This document shows positions 34,442 to 42,119 of a stretch of 64,000 bases of DNA, piece by piece; position 1 is the stretch's first letter, and each line of letters starts with the position of its first letter. The DNA comes from Geitlerinema sp. PCC 7407. GTDB lineage: Bacteria; Cyanobacteriota; Cyanobacteriia; PCC-7407. Where the stretch lies: the NCBI RefSeq assembly GCF_000317045.1, contig NC_019703.1, forward strand, positions 4,348,934 through 4,412,933, read 5' to 3'. The translations under genes were made by a program, and so were the position numbers. The notes under the pieces are model-generated. The model saw only the letters and a list, made by a program, of their open reading frames with translations. It searched no databases and was not told where the DNA came from.

Positions 34442-34477
34442 CATAAAAAAGGCCAGGAGATCCTGGCCTTTTTTATG
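34442..34477. terminator. Perfect bidirectional terminator
   Basis: A perfectly symmetric stem (CATAAAAAAGGCCAGGA and its complement) around GA, with an A run before and a T run after the GC-rich part. It can end transcripts on both strands: the plus-strand unit at 34100-34440 and the pentapeptide gene on the minus strand. Confidence 0.93.
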
Positions 34478-34530
34478 ATCAAATGGGAAAAATACATGAA
34501 GATGTTGAGACCAATCGCAAGGCGATCGCC

Positions 34531-35031
34531 CTAGGGACAGCCCAGAGATTCTCGGGTATCCGCGCCCGTGATCGAGTTCACCCCGCTAGCGGTTTTGCAA
34601 AGCTGCAGCACTTGCGCCCGATCGAGCACGGCATCGGTAAAGTCAGCCCCCGTGACGTCGGCCCCGGTGAATCGGGACTTGAGCAGCATGGCCGAGCTCA
34701 GCACCGCATCGCTCAGATTGGCGTCCGAAAAGTCGCTGATGTAGGCAATCCCGTCGCTAAAGTCCACACCCCGCAGATTGGCGTGGACCAGGGTCGAGCC
34801 GTTGAAGACCGCACCCCGCAGATCCGCACCGCTAAAGTCCGCATTTTTCAGATTGGCATTGCTAAACTCTGCCTGGAGCAAGCTCTGGCCTGCATAATCT
34901 CGGGTCGTGGCTTCTACGTCGTCGTAGGCGCGGATCGCGGCAGAACTCGCGGCCTGAGCGGGCTGCGGCAGCGCCATAACGGTGATCACAAGGGCAATTA
35001 CAAATCCCAGAAGACGCTGAAGTACGCGCAT
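34531..35031 (-). CDS. Exported pentapeptide repeat protein (probably thylakoid-lumenal or periplasmic)
   Basis: A 166-residue protein with a signal peptide (LLGFVIALVITVMALPQPAQAASS; cleavage after AQA near residue 27). About eight pentapeptide repeats follow (LLQAEFSNANLKNADFSGADLRGAVF onward), which should form a small beta-helix. Two cysteines at the C-terminus (QLCKTASG and SLGCP) could form a disulfide, as in the lumenal pentapeptide proteins TL15/TL17 of plastids. That similarity is from memory of the family. Function is unknown. A bidirectional terminator follows. Confidence 0.88.
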   Translation of the reverse strand: MRVLQRLLGFVIALVITVMALPQPAQAASSAAIRAYDDVEATTRDYAGQSLLQAEFSNANLKNADFSGADLRGAVFNGSTLVHANLRGVDFSDGIAYISDFSDANLSDAVLSSAMLLKSRFTGADVTGADFTDAVLDRAQVLQLCKTASGVNSITGADTRESLGCP

Positions 35032-35144
35032 GATGAATCGAAATCGTTCAGTCGCTGGACTTCATAAAATTAACATTTTTTAACCTGAGAACCGGCCCGA
35101 AGGCCGATTCCCGCAGCCGAGGCAACAGGGCGATCCCAGATTGA

Positions 35145-35762
35145 CTATTGCGGCTCAGAGGTGATTTCGATGTTGATTTCGTTCAGGGGACGGCGCTTTA
35201 GCTCCACGGACTCCGATCGCGGCAGCAGATCAAAGACTTTTCGCAGCACATCGTCCACAGATTCCAAGGCCAAGACGCCGGACTGGTCAAACACAACCTT
35301 GCCGCTTTGGTCGATGATGACGGTCTGGGGCACAAATCCCTTGTAGTAGTGGGCGGGATCTTTGAGATCGGGGCTGCCTTCGAGGGGCAGAGTGTCGATG
35401 CTGAGGGGCAAAAAGTCTGCGGCCCGCCCATAGAACGCCTGGAGCTGGGACACCACAGAGGCATACTGTTTGCTGTCGCGGCTGTCATCCAGGTAGAAGA
35501 AGAGAATGGCCGGTCGCTGGCGCTTGAGGGAGTCGGCGAGGGTGACGCGCGGGGGCACCAGGGAGCCATTACCGGCGTACAGCGCGAAAATGTTGCCGTC
35601 GAAGCTGTCGTCGTTGAGGCTGGCGTGGGCCGGGCTGGACTGGCCCAGTAGCAGTCCTAGGCACAAGACGGCGATCGCCAGTCCCCGACACAGCTTCTGC
35701 TGCCAAGCTTGGGGGCACAAAGGGCGAAAAACAGGATTGGAAGAGAGCCAAGAAAGTCGCAT
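35145..35762 (-). CDS. Exported thioredoxin-fold protein, thylakoid photosystem I accumulation factor-like
   Basis: A 205-residue protein with a hydrophobic signal segment (LAIAVLCLGLLLGQSSPAHAS). The mature part SLNDDSFDGNIFALYAGNGSLVPPR is strongly typical of a cyanobacterial/plastid family named thylakoid membrane photosystem I accumulation factor. The fold is thioredoxin-like (PAILFFYLDDSRDSKQYASVV; GFVPQTVIIDQSGKVVF with the cis-Pro turn), but the CxxC active site is missing and all cysteines lie in the signal region, so a redox role is unlikely. ATG 35762 has a nearby GGA; ATG 35786 is the alternative. Location in the thylakoid lumen is inferred. Confidence 0.8.
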   Translation of the reverse strand: MRLSWLSSNPVFRPLCPQAWQQKLCRGLAIAVLCLGLLLGQSSPAHASLNDDSFDGNIFALYAGNGSLVPPRVTLADSLKRQRPAILFFYLDDSRDSKQYASVVSQLQAFYGRAADFLPLSIDTLPLEGSPDLKDPAHYYKGFVPQTVIIDQSGKVVFDQSGVLALESVDDVLRKVFDLLPRSESVELKRRPLNEINIEITSEPQ

Positions 35763-35906
35763 GCTAAATCCGAGAGCCAAACGCATTAGTGCAGACGGGG
35801 CCAGGGCTTAGGAAGCGCCGCTCGGAGCCTGGGTCAGGTCCAAGGCACTGCCAGAAGTCCGCCTTTCGACTCTATCGTCTTGCGTCCCCCTCGGGAATCC
35901 TTTGGC

Positions 35907-38180
35907 TCAGGGAGTGCTCTCGAAGGCTTGGCGCTGGGGAGACCACTGCTGGAGGCGGTAGGTGTTGGCGTCGCTGAGCAAGATGGCCGGTTCGCCGCTG
36001 GAGAGGGTGGCGATCGCCAAGAGGGTTTGGCTGGGCTGGCCCAGTTCGCTGTAGAGCAGCTTGCCGCTGGCATCAAACAGCAGACTCTGGAATGCGCCCT
36101 TGGGCCGGGGTTTGGCGGGCTGGAGCTGGGCGAGGCTGTCGGCGTAGAGGGTGACCAGCAGCTCGGGCTTGCCGTCCGCGGTCAGGTCGATCTGCTGAAT
36201 GGGCAGCTCCTGGATCGCCAAAGGCAAGTCTTCCGGGCGGGGAGCCTGCACCTCGGTGAGGTAGCCCGCCTGACGCAGGACTTGCCAGAGGTTGCTGACT
36301 AGGGGCGTGGCGGCCTCGGGCTGCTGCTGCGCGTAGCCGATCAAGCTGGTGGCACTGGGGGCAAGCCACTGGAGGGCGGTGGCGCTGAGGGCAAAGGCCC
36401 GGGGCGATCGCCCGTTATCTTGTGACAGGCTGGGCTCCCCAGCGGCCAGGAGCCACAGGCGATCGCCCGTGGTACGCAGGGCCTTGACCACCGTGATCAC
36501 ACTCTGCTGCTGGCCGTCTGGCGTCCACTGCAAGAGCTGGATTTGGTTATCGGTGTCGAGGCCGAGGCGCTTCCAGAGGCGGGCAGCGGGCTGGGTGGGC
36601 GCGCCGAGACTGGCAAAAGGCGATCGCTGCCAGTCCCGGCCATCGTGAAAGCGCGTGACCTCGATCTGGTACCAGCGCTGGCCCGCGGGCAGCTCGAGCG
36701 CTTCGCCGTCGGGCCGCAGCCAGGCGCTGGGCGTGATGCCCGGTAGGGCCTCAGCACTGCCAATGATTTGGCTAAAGTGGCTCGCTCCGGGCTCGGTGGC
36801 CAGGATCGCCGCGTCGGTCAGGCGCAGCATCGCCACCGCCTGGGAGCGGGCGTCGGCTGAGACCTTGAGCTGTTTGTTGAGCCAGGCCAAGCCGTCGGCT
36901 GCATTGGTTTTGCTGCCCCGCAGGAGCGTCCCCCAGACCAGGAGCTTGGTGTTGCCGGGATAGACCCGCAGGGCGCTGTCGAGCCGATTTTCCAGACGAC
37001 CGCGATCGCTCTTGAGCAGGCTGACGATCTCGGTGCGGTGGGGCTGGGTGCTTTCTAGGGTTTTGAGGGCGGCTTCCCAGCGGCCGTCGATCAGCTGGGC
37101 CAGGATTTGCTGGCTGGGGCTGGCCCAGGCCTGGTTGGCTTGGGCCTGGGTGACCCCGGCGTGCAGGCGGATCAGGTCGTACTGTGCCTCAGCGCCGGGG
37201 GTCCAGAGTGCTTGATTGTTGCGCAGGCGATCGAGGGAGGCCTGGGCAGGGCTCCACAGGCCGCTGCGGGCCAGGGTCAGGGCATTTTCGAAGGTGGGAT
37301 CGGCGATCGCGGACGGCGAAAGGGTCAGGGCCACCAAGTCCACCGGGTCCGGCGTAAAGGGAATGGGCTGCACCTGGTACACCTGGAAGGCTGGCTCCAG
37401 GCCCACGCTTTGATTAATTACCAGCTCCGGCGCGCCGCCCGCCGTGATTTCTTGCCAGGTGGGCAGCTCGTTGGTGGGGCTGACCCAAGGGGCCAAGGCT
37501 CGGAGATAGCCCTGGCGCGGATTGAAGCGGACAATCTGGCCGTAGCGAACGCTCTGGTCGCCCTGGGACCAGGTGCCGTAGAGGGTCAGCCACACGCCGG
37601 GGGTCGGGCCGCCGCGAAAGAGCTCTAGCTGGCTGAAGGGGAGCGATCGCGAGGAGCCCGCCACGTCCAGCCCCGCCCGCGCCAGGGGAGCCACGATGGC
37701 CGACTGCTCCATGCCGGTGATGGAAACCCGCTGAATCAGGTGAAACAGAGCCACCGGCGATCGCCCCTGGGCGGGCTGGTAGTGCTGCAGCTCCACAATG
37801 CGATCGCAGGTGCTGGCCTCGCAGGGGTCTAGGCGCTCGAGCACCGGAATCAACATATCCGTCGGGCCGTCGGGACTGGCCCCCGCTTCCACCAGGGGAA
37901 TGGCCGCCCCGGCCCTGTAGCCGCTTTGGGCGATCGCCGCCTGGATCTCGCTCAGGCTCTGGGGAGGCGTCGTCTCCTCGATGGGAATCTGGGTCCACTC
38001 CGGCAGGTAGCGATTGACCCAGGCGAGGGCATTGGGGTTGACCATGAGCTGTAGGCCCACCCATGTCGCACCAATCATCAGGCCTCCGGCTCCCACCAGC
38101 AGGCCTAGCAGGACGCTACAGGTGAGGCAAGACTGCCAGCGGGCAGGGGGCGACGGAGCAGGCGGTAGAGGGCGACTCAT
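35907..38180 (-). CDS. Large membrane-anchored cyanobacterial protein of unknown function
   Basis: A 757-residue protein with one N-terminal transmembrane helix (about 17-40: SCLTCSVLLGLLVGAGGLMIG) and a large outer part. Residues 300-480 look like helical TPR-type repeats (ENALTLARSGLWSPAQASLDRLRNN; GRWEAALKTLES). The last 220 residues have a repeated-beta look with FG-GAP/VCBS-like motifs (QQIDLTADGKPELLVTLYAD). I do not recognise a specific function. It ends 108 nt before the Trx-fold gene start region and begins 18 nt behind the GT4 gene on the same strand, so the two may be cotranscribed. Confidence 0.78.
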   Translation of the reverse strand: MSRPLPPAPSPPARWQSCLTCSVLLGLLVGAGGLMIGATWVGLQLMVNPNALAWVNRYLPEWTQIPIEETTPPQSLSEIQAAIAQSGYRAGAAIPLVEAGASPDGPTDMLIPVLERLDPCEASTCDRIVELQHYQPAQGRSPVALFHLIQRVSITGMEQSAIVAPLARAGLDVAGSSRSLPFSQLELFRGGPTPGVWLTLYGTWSQGDQSVRYGQIVRFNPRQGYLRALAPWVSPTNELPTWQEITAGGAPELVINQSVGLEPAFQVYQVQPIPFTPDPVDLVALTLSPSAIADPTFENALTLARSGLWSPAQASLDRLRNNQALWTPGAEAQYDLIRLHAGVTQAQANQAWASPSQQILAQLIDGRWEAALKTLESTQPHRTEIVSLLKSDRGRLENRLDSALRVYPGNTKLLVWGTLLRGSKTNAADGLAWLNKQLKVSADARSQAVAMLRLTDAAILATEPGASHFSQIIGSAEALPGITPSAWLRPDGEALELPAGQRWYQIEVTRFHDGRDWQRSPFASLGAPTQPAARLWKRLGLDTDNQIQLLQWTPDGQQQSVITVVKALRTTGDRLWLLAAGEPSLSQDNGRSPRAFALSATALQWLAPSATSLIGYAQQQPEAATPLVSNLWQVLRQAGYLTEVQAPRPEDLPLAIQELPIQQIDLTADGKPELLVTLYADSLAQLQPAKPRPKGAFQSLLFDASGKLLYSELGQPSQTLLAIATLSSGEPAILLSDANTYRLQQWSPQRQAFESTP

Positions 38181-38198
38181 GGCAACTCAGGGCGGGGC

Positions 38199-39416
38199 TC
38201 AAGGATGGGGCGGGGCCAGCAGGGCTTGCTCATAGCGGCGACCTGCTTCTTCCCAGGTGTACTCGGTCTCGATCAAAGCGCGGGCGTGGCGAGACATCTC
38301 GGCCCGCAGGTCGCCTTGGTCAAACAAGCGACCAATGGCCTCTAGATACTCCGAAACTTGGTTGGCGCGCAGGGCTCGCAGCGGAGCATCGCCGTCGACG
38401 GCTAGACCCTCCAGGCCGCGATCGCTGGCCACCACCGGCACGCCAGCCGCCATGGCCTCCAACGTCTTGTTCTTGATGCCAAACCCCGTGCGCATGGGCA
38501 CCACGCACACCGTGGCTTGATGCAGATATTCCACCATAGAAGGCACCCGTCCGGTCACCGTCACCCCCGGGCGATCGCCCAGGGCCACCACCTCGGGAGT
38601 GGGCCGGGCACCGACAATTTGCAGCGTGGCCGCCGGGTAGCGCTGTTGCAGCAGCGGCAGCACCTCCAGGACAAAAAAGCGCGCAGCGTCGATGTTTTGC
38701 AGATTGTCCATGGCCCCGACGAAAATCACCCGGTGACCGCCCGGATCGGCGCTGCGCCAGGGAAACTGCTCAAAGTCCACCCCGTTGGGAATCACGTGGA
38801 TGGGCGTCTGGGGCGCAAAGACCTGCATTTGCTGGGCGTCGTCGCGGGTGGTGACCACCAGCTGGGAAAATTTCTGGCTGTAGCGCTGCTCGTAGCGTTT
38901 CAGCAGCGGCAGATTGAGGCGATCGCGCCACACATTCTCCGAGGTTCCGGTGGCCAACTGATTGCGGCAGGTGCCATAGACCGAGCTGTGAATGTTCACC
39001 AGCGTGGTCAGGCGCTGGCGAAACTCCGGACGCACGTAGAGCTCATTGACGCAGTGCTCACAAGTCAGCGCCCCGTACTCCCCCGAGGCGATCGCCCGGT
39101 CCACCCACGCCTGAATCTCCGGCGAAGCCAGCGCCTTCACGCTCGGGGGCGTCCCCGTCGCCAAAAACTCGCCCCAGCGCTGCACCTTGGCCCCGAGGCC
39201 GCCGCCGGGGGCCTCGGGCCGCGGAAAGATCGCCAGCTCATCCACCCACCCCCGCAGCTCCTCAACTTCGGCGTCGGTGACATCGGGCGATCGCTGGGTC
39301 ATGAGGGTAATGCGGTGGCGCTGGCGCAGAAACTTCAGCAAGTTGAAGGTGCGCACCTGGGTACCGCCGCGGGTCGGCGGATAGGGAAACGTCGCTGACA
39401 GCATCAAGATGCGCAT
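38199..39416 (-). CDS. Glycosyltransferase family 4
   Basis: A 405-residue GT-B transferase. The N-terminal MRILMLSATFPYPPTRGGTQVR holds the glycine-rich acceptor loop. The C-terminal half has VIFVGAMDNLQN, IVGARPTPEVVAL, VCVVPMRTGFGIKNKTLEAMAAGVPVVAS and GLEGLAV, typical of GT4 enzymes that bind nucleotide sugars. ATG 39416 is the family start; the open frame to 39599 adds unrelated sequence and overlaps the divergent GT2 gene. It may act in exopolysaccharide or lipopolysaccharide synthesis with the GT2 next door. Substrate unknown. Confidence 0.92.
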   Translation of the reverse strand: MRILMLSATFPYPPTRGGTQVRTFNLLKFLRQRHRITLMTQRSPDVTDAEVEELRGWVDELAIFPRPEAPGGGLGAKVQRWGEFLATGTPPSVKALASPEIQAWVDRAIASGEYGALTCEHCVNELYVRPEFRQRLTTLVNIHSSVYGTCRNQLATGTSENVWRDRLNLPLLKRYEQRYSQKFSQLVVTTRDDAQQMQVFAPQTPIHVIPNGVDFEQFPWRSADPGGHRVIFVGAMDNLQNIDAARFFVLEVLPLLQQRYPAATLQIVGARPTPEVVALGDRPGVTVTGRVPSMVEYLHQATVCVVPMRTGFGIKNKTLEAMAAGVPVVASDRGLEGLAVDGDAPLRALRANQVSEYLEAIGRLFDQGDLRAEMSRHARALIETEYTWEEAGRRYEQALLAPPHP

Positions 39417-39557
39417 AGAGCCAAAAATCGCGAGGCCACAAAAGGTCCGGCTTTCCCGCAGCCCTGGGGAAATCGCCGTGTCTATCCTAGAGCGCCATGT
39501 CCCCAAGCGCCATGCTATTAAGGGAAAGATTCGCAGCGTTTGAGAGGCGGTGCCCCT

Positions 39558-40505
39558 GTGCCAGCAGTTAGCGTTTGCATCCCCACCTACAACCGCCAAG
39601 ACTTTTTGGCGATCGCCCTAGATAGCGTGCTTGCCCAGACCTATCAGGACTTCGAGGTCATCGTCTGTGACGATGGCTCCACCGACGGCACGCCAGAGCG
39701 CATGGCCACCTACACAGATCCCCGGATTCGCTACCTCCGCCATCCTCAGAACATCGGCAAAAGCAACAACATGATTTCGGGGTTTCAGGCAGCCACGGGC
39801 GAATTTTTTATCAAGTTTGACGATGACGATCGCCTGACGCCGCAGTTTTTGGAGCGCACCACCGCCATTTTGCGATCGCACCCGACCGTCGACTTCGTTG
39901 GCACCGACCACTGGGTGATCGACGCCGCCAGCCAGCGCGACCCGGCAGCCACCGACCAAAACTCCCAGCGCTGGGGTCGCACCGAGCTCCCCGAAGGCCC
40001 CGTCGCCAACCTGCTCGAGGTCGTCTTTGTCCGCCAGAGCTTCCAGATCGGCGCCACCCTCTTTCGGCGGCAGGCCCTGCTCGAGGTGGGCTATATGCGG
40101 CCCAATATCCAAAACTGCGAAGACAACGACCTGCTCGTGCGGCTGGCCCTCGCCCACAAGCAAGGCTACTACCTGAGCGATCGCCTGATGGAGTACCGCT
40201 TCCACCCAGAGCAGCAGGGCCTCCACCGCGCCATTCCCTACCTGCGCGACAAAATTGTGTACCTGCGCAACTTCCAGTTCGAAACCGAAGCCCTGGAGCA
40301 AATCCGGCGATCGCGCCTCGCCGAAAGCCAGCTCTTGCTGGGCCTGCGCCTAATCGAAGCCGGCGAAAATCACCCCGGCCGCGAGCTGCTCCAGGCAGGC
40401 CACCGCGCTGCCCCTGCCAAAGCCCGGGTTGGCCTTGCCCTGTCTTATCTGCCCCAGGGCCTGCGCCGTCCGGCCTTCGAGTGGCTGCGGCGGCTGCGTC
40501 CCTAG
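39558..40505 (+). CDS. Glycosyltransferase family 2
   Basis: A 315-residue GT-A inverting transferase. The opening VSVCIPTYNRQDFLAIALDSVLAQTY and VIVCDDGSTDGT form the nucleotide-sugar site, FDDDDRL is the metal-binding DxD, and NCEDNDLLVRLAL is the ED motif. GTG 39558 is used because GAGAGGCGG lies 8-16 bases ahead. A TTG at 39540 is the alternative. It is divergent from the GT4 gene, with about 140 bp between starts, and its stop overlaps the purU stop by 4 bp. The pair probably serves surface-glycan assembly. Confidence 0.92.
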   Translation: MPAVSVCIPTYNRQDFLAIALDSVLAQTYQDFEVIVCDDGSTDGTPERMATYTDPRIRYLRHPQNIGKSNNMISGFQAATGEFFIKFDDDDRLTPQFLERTTAILRSHPTVDFVGTDHWVIDAASQRDPAATDQNSQRWGRTELPEGPVANLLEVVFVRQSFQIGATLFRRQALLEVGYMRPNIQNCEDNDLLVRLALAHKQGYYLSDRLMEYRFHPEQQGLHRAIPYLRDKIVYLRNFQFETEALEQIRRSRLAESQLLLGLRLIEAGENHPGRELLQAGHRAAPAKARVGLALSYLPQGLRRPAFEWLRRLRP

Positions 40506-41356
40506 GCGAAGACCACCGTCCGGTTGCCGTAGACCAGCACCCGGTTTTGCAGGTGGAGGCGCACCGCCCGCGCCAAGACCACCCGCTCCAGGTCCTTGCC
40601 CTTGCGAATCAGATCGCTCACGGCGTCGCGGTGGCTCACCCGGGCCACGTCCTGCTCGATGATCGGGCCTTCGTCGAGGTCCGCCGTCACGTAGTGCGCC
40701 GTGGCCCCAATGATCTTCACGCCGCGCTCGTGGGCGCGGTGGTAGGGGTTAGCCCCCGCAAAAGCCGGCAAGAACGAGTGGTGAATATTGATCACCTGGG
40801 AAAACTTGGCCACAAAGTCCGAGCTCAGGACCTGCATGTACTTGGCCAGCACCACCAGATCAATGTTGTACTCCTGCAACAGCGCCAGTTCCCGCGCTTC
40901 CTGCTCGGCCTTGGTCTCCTTGGTGATGGGGATGTGGTGGTAGTCGATGCCAAACTGCTCCGCAACGGGCCGGAGGTCGGTGTGGTTGCTGATGATCAGG
41001 GGCACCTCGGCCTTGAGCTCACCCGCCCGCTGCCGCCACAGCAGGTCCAGCAGGCAGTGATCCTGGCGCGTCACCCAGATGGCTAGGCGGGGCACCGTGT
41101 CCGAAAAATGGAGCTGCCAGTGAGCGCCCAGGGGCGTGGCGATCGCCTGAAACGCGGGCGAAATCACCTCTCGCGGCAAATTAAAATCTTCCAGCTGCCA
41201 CTCAATGCGGGTCAAAAAGACGCCAGCCTCGAGATCGGTATGGTGGTCAGCGTGCAGAATATTGCCGCCGTTGGAATAAATAAAATTCGCGATTTTGGCC
41301 ACCAGGCCCCGCTGATCAGGGCAGGAAACCAGGAGCGTCGCAGTCGGACCAGTCAT
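40502..41356 (-). CDS. purU: Formyltetrahydrofolate deformylase
   Basis: Hydrolyses 10-formyl-THF to formate and THF, balancing the one-carbon pool. The 284-residue protein has an N-terminal ACT domain (TATLLVSCPDQRGLVAKIANFI, about 1-80) and a C-terminal formyl-transferase-like domain with INIHHSFLPAF, GANPYHRAHERGVKIIGATAHYV and DEGPII, which carry the catalytic Asn/His/Asp. ATG 41356 is chosen; the longer frame is a proline/arginine run from the shadow of the neighbouring gene. It follows the DUF4340 gene closely and could be cotranscribed. Confidence 0.95.
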   Translation of the reverse strand: MTGPTATLLVSCPDQRGLVAKIANFIYSNGGNILHADHHTDLEAGVFLTRIEWQLEDFNLPREVISPAFQAIATPLGAHWQLHFSDTVPRLAIWVTRQDHCLLDLLWRQRAGELKAEVPLIISNHTDLRPVAEQFGIDYHHIPITKETKAEQEARELALLQEYNIDLVVLAKYMQVLSSDFVAKFSQVINIHHSFLPAFAGANPYHRAHERGVKIIGATAHYVTADLDEGPIIEQDVARVSHRDAVSDLIRKGKDLERVVLARAVRLHLQNRVLVYGNRTVVFA

Positions 41357-41378
41357 GGGAGACACGCCAGGTGAAGGG

Positions 41379-42104
41379 TTAAGGAGTTTCGGGGGGAGCG
41401 GGGTCGGGAGGACTCGAGGGAGACGGCGAGGTCGTCTCTGCGGCCGCCGGACTCGGGGACGGGCTGGGGCTGGGGGCAGACGCATCAGGAGACGCTTGCC
41501 ATTCTGCCAGGTCCCGGTTCACGGCACTCTCAAAGTTTTTGGGAATCAGGACCACCTCGACCTCAGACTCAGAGGCTTTGGGCGGATCGATCTGAGCATA
41601 GAGGAACTCACCGTTAAAGTTTTGGGTTCCCAAAACCAGGCGGTGGGTTTCTTGATTTTTGAGCTGGATTTCCACCGTAGCAGATGGCGTCGTCAGACCG
41701 AATTCATCCAGGTCTCCGGGCTCAATGCGCAGGGTGCGATCGCGCGAACTGGTGGCCAGCAGATTGGCCAAAAAGTCCACCGCCGCGTCATCCGCCAGTC
41801 CGGCCTCGGGCGAAATCATGCGCCACTCCGTGGTCTCGTAGGAGTTGGGCGGTGGACTGGCAGCGGGGCTGGGCGTGGGCGAGACGATCGCCGCTTTGGC
41901 CAGCCGCTCAAACACCAGGGTTTCCTCATCCTGGCGAACCTCTAGCCGCTGCACGTCACCCTCGCTAAAGCGAAACAGCGGCTCCTCTTCAGAATTTTTG
42001 GCCGTCGGTGAACTCGGGGGCGTCTGGTTTTCCCAGAGGTAAACACCCGCCCCCAGTCCAACCGCCACCAGCAGCAAAATTAACGTTGTGCGCTGAAACT
42101 TCAT
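41379..42104 (-). CDS. DUF4340 domain protein of the Gld-type ABC cluster
   Basis: A 241-residue protein anchored by one N-terminal helix (TLILLLVAVGLGAGVYLW) with a DUF4340 domain outside (FRFSEGDVQRLEVRQDEETLVFER; LDEFGLTTPSATVEIQLKNQ; LYAQIDPP). The C-terminal 35 residues are Ser/Pro/Ala low complexity. DUF4340 genes usually sit behind GldG-like genes, as here (15 nt gap). The complex is thought to export or remodel something at the cell surface; in gliding bacteroidetes the same gene set is needed for motility. Role in this cyanobacterium is inferred only. Confidence 0.88.
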   Translation of the reverse strand: MKFQRTTLILLLVAVGLGAGVYLWENQTPPSSPTAKNSEEEPLFRFSEGDVQRLEVRQDEETLVFERLAKAAIVSPTPSPAASPPPNSYETTEWRMISPEAGLADDAAVDFLANLLATSSRDRTLRIEPGDLDEFGLTTPSATVEIQLKNQETHRLVLGTQNFNGEFLYAQIDPPKASESEVEVVLIPKNFESAVNRDLAEWQASPDASAPSPSPSPSPAAAETTSPSPSSPPDPAPPETP

Positions 42105-42119
42105 GGCCTTTAGGGTTCC

